Of a DNA stretch of 64,000 nt, positions 10,779 through 22,232 are shown one piece after another; positions within the stretch are counted from its first letter, which is position 1; every line of letters begins with the position of its first letter. The notes beneath the pieces are model-generated. The model was given only the letters and a program-made list of their open reading frames with translations. It did no database searches and was not told the DNA's origin. The stretch spans positions 1,178,001 to 1,242,000 of the forward strand of contig JADNRZ010000012.1 of the NCBI GenBank assembly GCA_015501605.1, given 5' to 3'. Source of the stretch: Panaeolus papilionaceus. Lineage: Eukaryota; Basidiomycota; Agaricomycetes; Agaricales. Position numbers and translations under genes: made by a program.

Positions 10779-11368
10779 TGTTACGGTAGCTCGACAGGTG
10801 CTTGCGGTTAAGGCCTTTGAACTAAGTCGAGTCAGTCGGAAGAGTCGGGATCGATATTCTTGATCAGAATATAAGTTCGAGTTTATCGTACTAAGAATGC
10901 CACTTTGAGAATCGCTCGATGGTATTGTCTTAGTAGAGAGCGAGTTGAGAAAGAAGCAGTAGAAGTTATCGTTCTATTGTAGTTAAAGAACTAGCTAAAG
11001 AACATGGGTATAGTTACTGGGTTTATATAGGTATTACAAGCGGTCTGTGCGCGAAAGGATATGAGTCCGTATGAGTAGAAGTAACGAGTCAAAAGGATGT
11101 ATGACTAGTAAAGAGAGTCATAAGTAAGGAGAAAGAGTAAATATGAGTCGGGGATGAGTCGAGTAAGAGTCAAGGGAAGATGAGTCAAAAGTAAAACCAA
11201 GATAAGATAATGGTAGATCAGGTGATGAAAGATAAGATGAGTAGTCACGTGATGAAAGATAAGATAAGATCACGTGGAGGAAGAAAAGGAAAGAAGGTAA
11301 GAAAAAGATAGACGAGATATAAGTACATAGAGAGATGATAGTACACTAGTAATAGGAAAGTCGTAACA
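10779..11368 (-). repeat. Gypsy-1 LTR (5' LTR in transcript sense)
   Basis: 590 bp. It is identical by eye to the LTR at 3582-4171 apart from one C/T at base 6. It is followed by the GGCCC target duplication at 11369-11373. Confidence 0.93.
10997..11029 (-). promoter_or_regulatory. Gypsy-1 LTR core promoter
   Basis: TATATAAA (transcript sense) starts at 11029. The predicted RNA start, 32 nt downstream at 10997, opens the 13-nt self-priming sequence. The E-boxes and GATA-type repeats of the U3 region lie upstream. Confidence 0.6.
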
Positions 11369-11597
11369 GGCCCTGTGGTTTTGACCGAAAATGGGTTACA
11401 TGTAATGCATAACTTTTTGATTGGCCAAATGTCAAAAGTGCTCCAAAAAAGTTCTCTATATTTTTATTTTTATTTACTGCATATTGGCCGAAATTTTTGA
11501 TGTTGTAACGCATAACCTTCATTATGGACGGTGGCCGAAACTCACCCAAGGGTGTAACGCATAACCCCCTGGCCGAATCATTTGAAATGGTACAGTA

Positions 11598-11775
11598 AAC
11601 AGGATCTTAGCAAAAGACTTCAATAGGATGATACCTACCATACCCTTTTGATTAATTTGGCAGAGGGTGGGACACAGGACAATGATGCCAAACTGTGTTC
11701 CCCTGTCAACCTGGGCGGGGACCTGGGACATATGCAAATTTTCGGTGGAGGCTCATATACAGAGGATGTTTTCAA
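11598..11775. other. Short intergenic spacer
   Basis: Non-coding DNA between the Tc1-like element and the fold-back MITE. No supported feature. Confidence 0.4.
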
Positions 11776-12022
11776 CATCATCAGGAAGTGGGCATTTTAC
11801 TTTTTTTCGCTTTTAAAAGCGAAAAAAAGCGAAAAAAAGCGAATAAGCGGCAAGCAAGAAAAGCCGCGTCTGATTTTTTAAAAAGTTGCGTAATTCTCCC
11901 TGAGCTAAGCCAAATTTGGCTTAGATTCGCCCTGAAATCAGACGCTTTTCTAATTTTGGACTTGCCGCAAGTCCAAAAGCGGGAAAAAAGCGGCAAGTAA
12001 ATTGCCAACTTGCTGATGATTG
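11776..12022. mobile_element. Fold-back MITE
   Basis: About 245 bp of nested inverted repeats. Imperfect outer ends start ATCATCAG(G/C)AAGT(G/T)GGCA. An 11-bp pair lies further in (GCGTCTGATTT at 11866, AAATCAGACGC at 11935). A perfect 20-bp palindrome lies near the centre (11905-11924, CTAAGCCAAATTTGGCTTAG). A separate perfect hairpin with 10-bp arms and a 3-nt loop is at 11955-11977. There is no coding capacity. The target duplication is unclear (possibly CATCA). Confidence 0.6.
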
Positions 12023-12704
12023 AAAAGGTCACTGTTGAGTGTTAATTGGTGGAAATGCGCAGGAGTGTGCAAACTGTCAAATAAAACGGGTTCATGATTA
12101 TATCTACCATCACTACAATAATATTATTATTATTGATTCCTTCAATTTGCATTATTTTATAGTAGGTGTCCCAATTTGTCATCTGAAGGGGGCGGGACAG
12201 GAGACCTTCCAACTAATTGAAATGGTACAGTAATGGTTTGGTATTCAGATCGTGAGAACACCATGCAAGCACACAGTGCGACTCGGAGCTACTGCATTAC
12301 ATCCAGCAAAAGTTTACTCCACGGGAAAGGATATTGTGCCAGATATGAAAATTATAATTTTACATATGTTTGATAAATACATAGATACAGAAGTATCTAC
12401 TTTGTTGTGCACGGGGCAAGCATGGGTTTAATACTTGCTGTGTAACTGGGTGTGTTGACTGGCAAGTGTGCAGGGCAAGCTTCCGCATTTCTTATGCATT
12501 CCTTTCAAAAATACTGTCTCGATGGGAAAAAAGTCCCCTGTAAGAGATGAAAATAGGTATTAAAAATTTAAATAAATAAATATTAAAGAGCTGTCTTACT
12601 TCCTTACATATGGCAAGTAGTAAGCAGCCTGAGTTCAAGCCGTGGCGGAGCCACGGCAAGCGCCAGCTTGTTTGAATGAAGGGAAATCAGGAGCGCTCTC
12701 AAGT
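12023..12704. other. Intergenic; end motif of Tc1-like element and a small hairpin
   Basis: No gene seen. GAAATGGTACAGTA at 12219-12232 repeats the Tc1-like terminus. A GC-rich hairpin (GCCGTGGC-GGA-GCCACGGC) lies at 12639-12657 and may be a remnant transposon end. Confidence 0.45.
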
Positions 12705-15700
12705 TGGATTTAGGGGCGTGTGAACAATTCTATTTTGATTAAGCCCTGACGCCATTCACAAGTCGCTCAACTGTCTTCCTCCACACAACCTCTACTTAAA
12801 ATAATTTTAATCATGGGCCCGTGTCGCTCTACAACAGGGCGTAAGAGCATTTGACTTTTTATCTTTCTGGCTTTAATTTTCAGGCATGTCAAGGTGTCAG
12901 ATGATCGTCTTCGAGATTACAGTTCTTGAACAGACCATGGACCCATTCCTGTATATGCAGGTACGCTATCTCTCAAAATCCATTTTTCACATTTTTCCCT
13001 GATTTTTATAGGAGCTATTTCTTCATCTGACGTACTACATCTGCGAACAGATGCCCTAGGAGACAGATAACGAGTGTAACAGTACAGGCTGCTGTTCAGA
13101 TCTCAACCTCAGACATGGGGCATGGACTGCACCATGACTTGAACTTCATCACCGCATCATCGAGTCGCATCTTGCATACACGTCCGGGATACGCCCACAT
13201 CCTTGGGTTGTCTGTATCTTTTCCAGATATGGTGTTAGGATAAAAAAGAAGTACGTTGCCTTAGCGTTCCTTCTTGTAAATTCAGACTAAATTTCTCCTC
13301 ATAGCTTCATCGTCCTTGTTGTTTCGTGACCCTTTTTTTATGCTGGATAGATCATATCCCAGTGATACGACAAAGATCATTGTCTAGACACGCTCAAATT
13401 CCGTGGAACTGTCAACGCGTCAACACTCTCTGTTCAGCCTGGATCAAGACGCCGTTCGCCTCTTTCCCCCCTATTCCTTCTTGCTTGTATCTTCCCTGGT
13501 CCTGGCCGCGTCTGTGAACACGTCAATGTCACCTTTCCACTCCTCCCAGACCCATGCAGCATAAACCAAGGCAGCATGTTGACGATACCCTCCCCTTCTA
13601 CCACAGCATCAGCGCATATCCCGTTACTTCGTCTCTTGAACATCTCCGCCAGCTTGCGTTCCCACAAGCACTGTCGCCATTCTCCACTGGCTGTCCACAT
13701 TGGTCAAATTACCAGGGATAATGAGCACATACCGCGTCGTTAGTGGTCGCTGATGCGTGTATGGAGACCTTTGGGGATGTTGAAGAGCGGGTTGGAGGCT
13801 GTGAGGCGAGCGAGGAATGTGATGATCGAGATATCGGGAAGTGGCATACCTGTGTATGTGAAGTTGGAGCGAAATCGGGATGGATGGGATATGGTGGCTT
13901 CCTGGAAAGAGAGAGGGGTTGGACCAACTTTTGAAGTCCTTGGTGGCGTGGTCGGTTTCGCGGCGTAACTAAAACCGACGCTTCCCTCTTCATATCTTTG
14001 GCTTTATTCATCCCACAACCCTCATGTCGTGCCAGTTGGGCCATGACGCGTCACAACCCGTCGTTCACCATGGCTTGAGTCGAGATTCAATTTCTCGCCT
14101 CTTGCCCCACTTCTCTGTCGTTCATCTTACAATTCGCTGGCCCGTCTGCGGACACGATTACGACTGCTTTCCATATCTCCATTTAAATTCGATGTTTTCC
14201 GACCGGCTATTGCTTTTCCTATCTCGTTATCGTACAGGGGATGGTCAAAGGATCCCACAACGTACTGCGCTTGCCAATGTTTCATTGAACGCAGTAGGAA
14301 GGTGTTGTGGAAGCTGAAGGGCAGGGTGCAAGGTTGTGGGGTTGGTTGGGAATGCGATGACTGGGACGTTGGAAGGTGCGGGAGACGGGCAATAGGCGAA
14401 TTGAGCGGCATGGGTATACTAGATGCGAAGCTGGAGCGAGGTGGGAATGGTGGTGCGGTGGCTAGTTGGAAAGAGAGGGGGCAAAGTTAGAAAGGATGTG
14501 GATGTATGCGTTTGACGAAATTTGGAGGATTTGGGGACGTGGTTGGTTTCATGACACATACGAGACACTGCAAAGAGCAATGTCGCGCTTAGTGACGTGG
14601 AGGGATTGGAACTTGACCGCCCGTTGGATGACTGGAATAGGGATACGTTGACGAACTGGGGATCTATCACTGCTATGCACCGACAGCTTCTTCCGCCAGC
14701 AACAGAGACTTCTACAAGCGAGCTCAGAGTCTCAGGTTTTGGTCAAAAACCTGTCGTCATGCGCGGCACGGTTGGGACGACACCACCCCACGCCAACAGC
14801 CGTATTTTCTGCTCTTCGACTATCTCCTCTTCTGGTACTTCTGTCAGGCCAACGCATCACCCCCACCTTCATCACTTTCGGACCCTTGTTTCGCCATCAC
14901 GCTCTCATTTATCAGGTGTCTCTTTTCCCGGCGTTATTCGTGAGTCGTCCAACCGCGACTGCCTCGACTCTTCCTCCACCCTGGCACACGATCTCTGAAA
15001 TAATTTAAATCATAGGCTGCGTATTCCGTCTCGCTCTACAACAGGGCTTCAGAGTATAGGTAAGATGGCAGTCTTTCGCGTCAGATCTATGATTTTCAAC
15101 TTTTTGACTCTAATTTTCAGGCATCCAAGGCGTCGGATGATCGTCTTCAAGAATGCGTTCTGACCCGACCAAGAGCCCAATCTTGCGTATGTAGGCGGGA
15201 TTTAGAATGCCCTCGTAGACTGTATATCACATCAATAAGCTTATTTTGACTCAGCCAAAGGTACATCGCATCGCGCATCATCATCCCAAAATTTATTTTT
15301 CACTGATTTTTACAAAAGCTGATTTCTCAGGTCGGCCAATCAGACGTACCATGTCTTCAAATAGACCCCTTATGGGACAGATGATCCGTGTAGCAGCACG
15401 GGCCCACTTCGCGATTTCGACCTCAGGCATGGGACATGGTGGTTGCCAGACCGCGACTCCGGTCACTGGGACTTAGTCCACCACCGCGTCATCTAGGAGT
15501 CGCATATCGATACGCGTTTGCAATGTGCAAGGTCTACAAATTGTGAAAATCTGAATCTTTTACAGAACACGATGTTGGGACAAGAATGTACGCCCGTTAT
15601 CACCACTTCTCCGTGGAATCTAAATTAAGTTTATCACAGATTACAGCCTCCTTGTCGTTTCGTGAACCTCGTTTGGTGCAGGACAGGCCGTGCTCTATCA

Positions 15701-16370
15701 AGATATTGTTCCACCTTATCAACTGCCTCCCGCCACTCCTTGTACCTTGCCAATCGCTGACACTACCTACAGGCGCCTCCCTCCACTCCTCCGTCGAGAT
15801 CCATCCGGTGCTCACAAAGGCGACATGTTATCGTTCTTCGTCTATACCCTTCCTCGCCCAGCACATCACCAGCACACATCCCCATCACCTCGTCTTTAAA
15901 ACATCGCTGCCAGCTCGCCTCGCCACATGCACCGTCACCATTCCCTGCTGGCTGTCCACAATTGGTCAAATTACGAGGGATAATGAAAGGATACGGCGTT
16001 GTATAGTGGTCGCTAACGTGTGGAGGGAAATTTTTGTGCATGTTTAAAGAGCGGGATGCGAGGCTGTGAGGCTAGCAAGGAGTGTGATGACCGAGTCACC
16101 GAGATTTTAGGAGATGGGCGAATTCAGTCGCATGTGTGGGCGTCAAGTCGGAAGAATGAGGTTGGGGGAATGCGGCGGCTTGCTGAAATGAGAGAGGGAT
16201 GAAGTTGGAAGCGACCTGGATGTGCGAGATGTTTGGGTTGGCGCACGATCAGGAAATCGAACATAATGTGACGCTCGTTGAACTGATCTAGATTCGAACC
16301 TGGTAGACAATTATGATGTTCATCATTGAGGTTTGAAGTCGAGTTGAAGAAGAAAAAGCTCACCTGGGAG
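12705..16370 (+). repeat. Repeat block A (3' of NACHT pseudogene A)
   Basis: Non-coding block sharing long similarity with blocks B, C and D. It opens at the same point as B and C (TTTAGGGGCGTGTGAAC). It carries GT..AG intron-like segments on the plus strand at 12841-12883, 12961-13011 and 15060-15120. It contains an internal duplication: about 13210-14000 resembles 15540-16230. About 13210-16130 is collinear with 33400-37190 of block C, if the 1.1 kb hAT insert there is removed. Short frames occur on both strands but none is conserved between copies. Confidence 0.7.
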
Positions 16371-17873
16371 TTGCTTTAACCTGATCTCCGTCCGTCAGCT
16401 CCTTGTCGAAGAGCTGCATATCGATGTAAAACTCTTGTGAGCGTTGAGGGTTCAGCAAGAATTCGACTAGAGGCGCATGATGAAAAACAGAAGGAATGGG
16501 AACACCAAGGCTCGTTGAACCCTTCTGGATTCGATCAAGCGGATTACTCCGTAATCTCATCCCGTCGGTGCTGCAGTTCATAATTGACTGCAGGTCAATC
16601 AATAGAGCGTCAATCGCACAGGGCAAGGGGAGGAATTGTTTGAAAGTAATCCTTGGAGTCGTCCCCTTCAAGGTAACCGGCTGCGGAGAATGACAGAGAC
16701 AATACAGAAAGCGAGGAGTCTGTGGACAAAAACTGGGTAGGGGTCCTCTGGAAGATATGGAGATAGAGTGCATCCAGCTCGGCGTACGGTCGATCAGACT
16801 CAGGGATAAAAACCGGAAAAAAGGAAAATCTCATCGTCTCCAACCAGCGTTGCGATGGCCTCAGGACTTGCTCCTGCCCACTCTCCTCCTAACATTCATC
16901 CAAACCGTCCACATGAATATTGGGCATAGGAGGAATCACTAAAAATTGATTGCATTTGAGCTGTTTAATGGTTCGATGACGAGGTCCAGCGTCTTGAGGG
17001 TGAGATCAAGTACAGAGGGGTTGTTGATGACATCCTCGATGTAGCACCAGAGGCCCGGTATGGTCTGGCCGAGCTGATAGGCTAGGATTGTCAGGGGACA
17101 CCGTCTGGATTAAAAAAAAAAAGAAAGCCGCAAGATTTGCGTCAGGCGCGTCCGCTTGCAGCTCTTCTGAGATAGTCTGTACGATGGCAGACTTGCCAGC
17201 TTCTGCAGAACCATACAGCCACATGATGCGAGATGGACCCTTGTTTATCCAGATCCAAGTCGTGTTGAGGAGTCCAGTGCAAAACCGCGAGTGTTTGGGT
17301 GGCATTTAGGCGCACCATACCGATCCTTGGAATTATAAGCTGCCAGTGGCGAAGAATGCGATGAAGTGTAGAAATTCCTTGACGTCGCAAAATGTAAGCC
17401 AATTGAAAGTCTCAAGCGAAACAATGATATATCTCACCCTCTATGCCCTGGCCGCGATGAATGTGAGTATGGTGGTGAAAGAATCCGACGTTGAGCAAGA
17501 CTCGGGTACCAGAACCAAACAACCCTGATGCAAATCTGAGGCCACTACATGATCAAACACTTTGAGAAGGGATGCGCTTATAAAGAACGGTCAGGCAGCT
17601 TACCCCTTTTGCCATCTCTGTCGCGGGTGTTAGTCAATCTCAAATGTTCTATTCTCTGTGTGAGCAGTATGCTACGCACCACTTTGTGAGGGAGCACCTG
17701 GTAGATCGTTAGGATACTCGTCGAGAGAGTGAGAGTTCCGGCCTATGCAAATGTCACAAAATCAGAGGTCAATCAATATATTATAAGGTATTGCACTCAC
17801 CTTTGGGCGCGAGTGCACCATTTAATGGTGAAAATGTCGAACTATAGAGGCAAGGAGAGCGAATTGGAGCCAT
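16371..17873 (-). pseudogene. NACHT gene A, truncated and frameshifted copy
   Basis: This copy still shows the paralogues' order. A 73-nt first exon from ATG at 17873 (MAPIRSPC..) has the same length as exon 1 of gene E. An N-terminal segment at about 17440-17530 reads GLFGSGTRVLL..HTHIH. The P-loop is at about 17200, where GSAGAGKS has become GSAEAGKS. A remnant of the Walker B region lies at about 16860-16930. A C-terminal piece of the NACHT exon runs 16380-16780 (LIDLQSIMNC..VFHHAPLVEFL). Several frameshifts break it. Much of the NACHT core between about 16940 and 17010 is deleted. The three C-terminal exons are absent because block A begins where they should be. Confidence 0.8.
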
Positions 17874-18585
17874 GGGGGAAGGGATGGCGACTTCAGGCAC
17901 TTGGGTGATTAGATATTTCGTCCGGTTTATCCACAGGATCCTTGAATTCGCACATGATGGCACAGGACTTCGTTACAAGCGATAGCCACAACTCACGCGT
18001 ACAAGGCATAATTGGAAAGAGTCAATTTTTAGACTGTGAAGTTGTGCAGATTTCTGATAAATAGCGTCAGTATCTGCGTGCCATTCCTCACACATACAGT
18101 TGTAGATTAACTCACGAAAGTATCACCAGCAATTCAACTTGAAGTATCTGGGTGCCATGTGTACTGGTCATCCGCAACTCGTCAGAACGTGTCCGACCTG
18201 ATATCTTCAAACCATGAACGGACCACCACAATAATAGCACACAGAAGCCAGAAATAGTATTAAGACTGTCCCATGAATAACCCAGAGCACAGAGGAAAAT
18301 CATATGAAGTTCTCGATGGCGATCAAAGGTTGCATACGTAGAGGAGTCCCAGTTCAAATTCAAGTTCTATCATCTTCCATTACCTCCTCTCCAATAGTCT
18401 CGGTGGACTCTCGCTATGGCACATACTAATCATCAGTTTTGGTATTTAGTCCAAAATGAGCCAGAGGCTGGCGAGTTCTTCTGAAGACTAACAATTATCA
18501 AATGAGAAACCGCAAGTGTAGAGACCCTTGAGAGAAACAACGAGCGAGAAGAAGAGGAGACATTAGAAAAGAATCAATGTGTTGG
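17874..18585. other. Upstream region of pseudogene A
   Basis: No gene seen. About 18365-18585 aligns with about 26290-26530 upstream of gene B (shared ATCATCTTCCATTACCTCCTCT and AGGAGACATTAGAAAAGAATC). NACHT upstream DNA and the next block were therefore duplicated together. Confidence 0.45.
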
Positions 18586-20933
18586 ATTCTAGGGGCCTGT
18601 GAACTTAATCTGACTGGCCACGGTGAACTGAGGTCCTCCCAATATCTTCATTCAAGACAATCTCTACTATGACCTTCACCATGGGATGCCCATTCTATGC
18701 TGTTCTACATAGCTCGGCGTTGTAGGTATGATGGCTCTCCTTTTCATGACATATATGATCTTCATCTTTCTGACCACGATATTTAGGCATATTAAAACGC
18801 CGACAGACAATCGTCTTGGACCGCACTGGTTACTGTTCTTGACCAGAATACGGATGTATGCTTGTAACGCAGCCCTGCTCAAGATTGTCCTCGTGGACTG
18901 TATGCTATCAATAAGCTTATTTTGAAAGAGATGAAGGTACGTTATATTACATGTCCGTTTCTCAGAATCCATTTTTACATTGCTCACATTTTTCCCGATT
19001 TTGATAGGAGCTGTTTCCTCCTGTCAGTCAAATTGATGTCCTACATCTGCGAGTAGATGCCCTACGAGGCAGAGAAGTGGTTTAGCAAGCTTATTTTTCG
19101 ATCATATGGGGCATGCTGGTGGCTTGGCTTTAACCTCGTCACCACATAATCGACTCGCATCTTGTATACACGTTCAGGATGCACCACATCTACGGATCCA
19201 GGACACAATTTCGATACCAAAATGTACGCCTGTCACCGCCACTTATCTGTAGAATTCAAATCGAGTTTCTCCTCATAGATTCAGCTTCCTTCTCGTTTCG
19301 TAAACCTCATTTAGTGTTGGATAGACTCTAGGCGGACTCAGTTTTGCACGGAACAGTCCTAGACCAAGACAACGCTGGACCTGGTTGTCGTCTTTCCACC
19401 ACCCCTTCCTCGTATCTTCACACCCGCCATGGACACATCAAGGACATACCTCCACTCCTCCGTTCAAATCCATCTAGTGTTAACGAGGATGGCATGTTAG
19501 CTATTTTTTTTCGTTCGTGCCTTCCCGCCCCCACTACACCACCAGCACACGTCTCCGTTACCTCGTCTCTAGAACGTCGCTGCCAGCTCACCACACCACA
19601 CCACAGTCGCCATTCTGTGCCGGCCCCCCTCAATTGTCCATTTACGGGGGATGGTGTCAGCATCGGCGTCATATGGTCATTGTCGATGTGCGCAGAGATA
19701 TTTTCGGGATGTTGAACAGCACAATGCGAGGCTGTGAGGCTAGCGGGGAGTGTGGTGACTGGGATTGCCAGAAATTGGGCGAATTCGGCGGCATGTGTGT
19801 AGATGTGAAGCTGGAGCGAAATAGGGATGGACGAGATATGGTGACTTTCTGGAAAGAGAGAGGGTTGAAGTTGGAAGGGACACGGATGTGCGAGTTTGAC
19901 GAACCTTTGAAGGTCCTGGCAATATGGCTGGTTTCAGTAGAGACGACGCAAAGCGGGAAAGCGTGCAACGGCGACGTGAAAGGATCGGACCGTGAACGCA
20001 GGTGGAAATGACAGGAAAGGGGACATATTGGCTGGAATTACAGGGATGGACTGCTGCGATACCCGTTGATGTTTTGTCGTCCAATACGGATTCCCCCACC
20101 TTTCCCTTCCCTCCTATATACCTGTACGAGTATCCCACCTTGTCTCTTTGGTCACACCGCCTCGTGTAACCTCAACCCAATGCTCACAGATATATTTCAC
20201 TCTTATTGTCACTTTCATTGATAGTGGAGAAGTCGATGCTGCCTGCAATATGACATCAGCCCCACAGTCCATTCAAGTCCACGACCACTATACAGGCTAT
20301 GTTCCTGCAGTTCTAGTGCTACACGTCAGTGTACGAGCATTCTCACCAACCACGTCGATTATCTCTATCCAGTCGTGAGCCTTGCTGATGGTTAGAAGGG
20401 TGACCCCGCAGCCGCAGCTTCAACTAGGTTCTCTGTCGAAGAGATCGGAACTCTGGGTCGTGCTCAAGAGCACCCCATCAGGCTTCGGTTGGAGTGTGGT
20501 GGGGGATGACTCAGCACCCCTCGAGATTGTCTGCCTTTCCTTTGCACGGCTAGGGAATGATGAGGGCGTTTAGGTTTGGATTAGAGTTGGATTGACAAGT
20601 CGTGAAGGGGACATTAATTGCAATTGGCTGCGTCTCCGACCTTTGGATGCGGCAGAGAAACTGGTGCTGTTGTATTTGACGCCTGTTCCGGTCAATGCAC
20701 CAGTCGCTTGCCGTCCTTCCTCTTTCCCAACCTCATTTTTGATGCTCCTTCACTTGCTCCTTCAAAAGTTCTAGCCACGCTCAACCACTGATCGTTTTTC
20801 TCATCTTAACGGAATGCAAATAATTATCATCATCTGATAAATCTATCCTGGATATGCTTGGAAGACCCGTGGCTATCGGGTAAACACTGAATAGCGAGAA
20901 GGTAAATAGAACCTCGCTATATTCGTAAGTGCG
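18586..20933 (+). repeat. Repeat block B (3' of NACHT gene B)
   Basis: Homologous to block C from its left edge and to block D over its right part. An intron-like segment (GTACGT..GATAG) lies at 18937-19007, in the same place as 12961-13011 and 26853-26923. The 3' part (about 20385-20860) matches 42510-42740 of block D. The match to D resumes at about 22070, so a stretch including the 20941-21920 element was inserted here. No open frame is conserved. Confidence 0.65.
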
Positions 20934-20940
20934 AGAACAA

Positions 20941-21920
20941 TGGGGAGTGGCAAGACCTGCGAAGTTTGATGATTGCTTACTAAGCGCATCGCCACCGAAT
21001 TTCAGGAAATCAAGCTTCGTCAACCTCTCGAAACAACATTTCGAGTGCTCTTCGTGTCCACACCACATTGAAGATATATATTTTATCAAATAATGTAGAT
21101 ATGATGGTGTATTAAATGTGAAAATATATAGTTAATGAAATAGACTTGTCAATAAGCGAAAATTAAAGTGAGTTTGAGTTTATATGGTATCATCATTTCG
21201 GTCTGATTCGTAGTCCAAATCCATGCCATCTTGAGGGTCCTCCTGGTGGGTTGGTGGTGAAGACGTAGCCGCTCCATTCTGCACTGAACATGCATTGTAC
21301 CTTGCCACTGCCTTCTCCAAATGTTCCTTTCGCATGTGGTTGTTTGTCATGTGTGATTTTGTTGAAGCTTCCATGCTAATTTTCGGGCCTTCTCCATGGA
21401 TTGGATCTGTAAAGGTGACCGTTTCGACTTCTTGACATATTGTCGCGCCATTTATTGATGTTAAATGACGTGCTAGGGAGATACGGGACGCTTGGGATGG
21501 TGGATTGCACATTTGCAGGCACACATTGACGCGTCTTGACACGTATTATGTAATCACATTAATGAGATTTCCGCCATGATTGGGGCACCTCGATTTTTCC
21601 CCATGTTGCGCTATAGCTATTCACTCAATTCTTTCGCAGTTCAATTTATTTAATAGTTTATATTAATTTGTTCTGGGAGAATTATGTGTAGTTGTGCCCA
21701 TCCATATGTTAGCAAACAGAACCACGACATCGAGCGCGAATTTTCTGCTTTTGGTCAGAAGCATATTAATTAATTATCAAAATTAAGTGGTCTATCCAAA
21801 AAGAATTATCCATATCGAGCATTTATTGGGGGAAAACGACATTTCGTAGGTTTATTATCTATCTATAGGTGGGAATATTATGTAAGCTGTTTTTTAGCTT
21901 GCAGGCGTTGCCACTCCCCA
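20941..21920 (-). mobile_element. 980-bp inverted-repeat element with 7-bp target duplication
   Basis: Ends TGGGGAGTGGCAAGACCTGC and, inverted, TGGGGAGTGGCAACGCCTGC match at 18 of 20. AGAACAA occurs directly outside each end (20934-20940, 21921-21927). The insert is missing from the homologous block D. Inside, 21542-21180 (minus) is open for 120 codons (HMRKEHLEKAVARYNA; acidic end DGMDLDYESD). It has no clear ATG, since the frame opens with ATG only by position, and I do not recognise it. The termini look hAT-like, but a 7-bp rather than 8-bp duplication leaves the superfamily open. Confidence 0.65.
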
Positions 21921-21927
21921 AGAACAA

Positions 21928-22232
21928 GCAGCTAGACGAAGGTACTGGACGTGGTAATAGACTAAGGTACGTGAATGCACTATCTACATTTATATATAAA
22001 TGTGATAGTGTGAAAGGACAAGTGTCGTCCTTACAATGCTACCTTCACCTCCCTACCTCTATTGGAGAAGGGGCCGGCGAATGTAGGCGCTTAACATTAC
22101 TCTAGTCTTAGTCACTCAATACAATATTGTATTCGCATAACAGTGTCGAGTTGTAGTAATATAGAAATTAAACTGAGCACTGTCCATGATACTACAGCTA
22201 GTCCGCGTTCTCCATCCTTGCTTTTTCTCCAC
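21928..22232. other. 3' flank of NACHT gene B
   Basis: Non-coding. About 22070-22200 aligns with the 3' flank of gene D (42770-42860; shared CACTCAATA and CAGTGTCGAGTTGTA), consistent with duplicated 3' UTRs. Confidence 0.4.

Larger units (their letters stand above)
3582..11368 (-). mobile_element. Ty3/Gypsy chromovirus, full length (Gypsy-1)
   Basis: A 7787-bp element transcribed right to left. LTRs of 590 bp (TG..CA) flank gag, pol and a third ORF. The target duplication is GGCCC at 3577-3581 and 11369-11373. On visual comparison the two LTRs differ only at base 6 (TGTTATGG versus TGTTACGG), which implies a very recent insertion. Internal order in transcript sense is PBS, gag (one internal TGA), pol with chromodomain, ORF3 (two internal TGA), and a G-rich tract. 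Because gag and ORF3 are interrupted, this copy is probably defective unless the stops are read through. Confidence 0.93.
3537..11597. mobile_element. Tc1/mariner-like MITE split by the Gypsy-1 insertion
   Basis: The left end at 3537 and the reverse complement of the right end at 11597 match at 25 of 28 positions (both start TACTGTACCATTTC). A TA dinucleotide sits outside CTGTACC at each end, as expected for a TA target duplication. Removing Gypsy-1 and one GGCCC leaves about 270 bp with no coding capacity, containing several repeats of GTAACGCATAAC or GGTTATGCGTTA. A third copy of the end motif GAAATGGTACAGTA lies at 12219-12232. Confidence 0.6.

Noticed and set aside
11598..12232. Region between the two GAAATGGTACAGTA motifs as one transposon
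   Set aside because: The motifs are in direct, not inverted, orientation, and no matching opposite end is found inside.
16280..16310. T-loop-like GGTTCGAATC on the minus strand (possible tRNA)
   Set aside because: The flanking bases do not form the 5-bp T stem, and no acceptor or anticodon arm can be folded around it.
12705..16370. Block A as a LINE or Helitron
   Set aside because: No reverse transcriptase, helicase or endonuclease motif, no poly-A or simple-repeat tail, and the blocks follow NACHT genes rather than being scattered.
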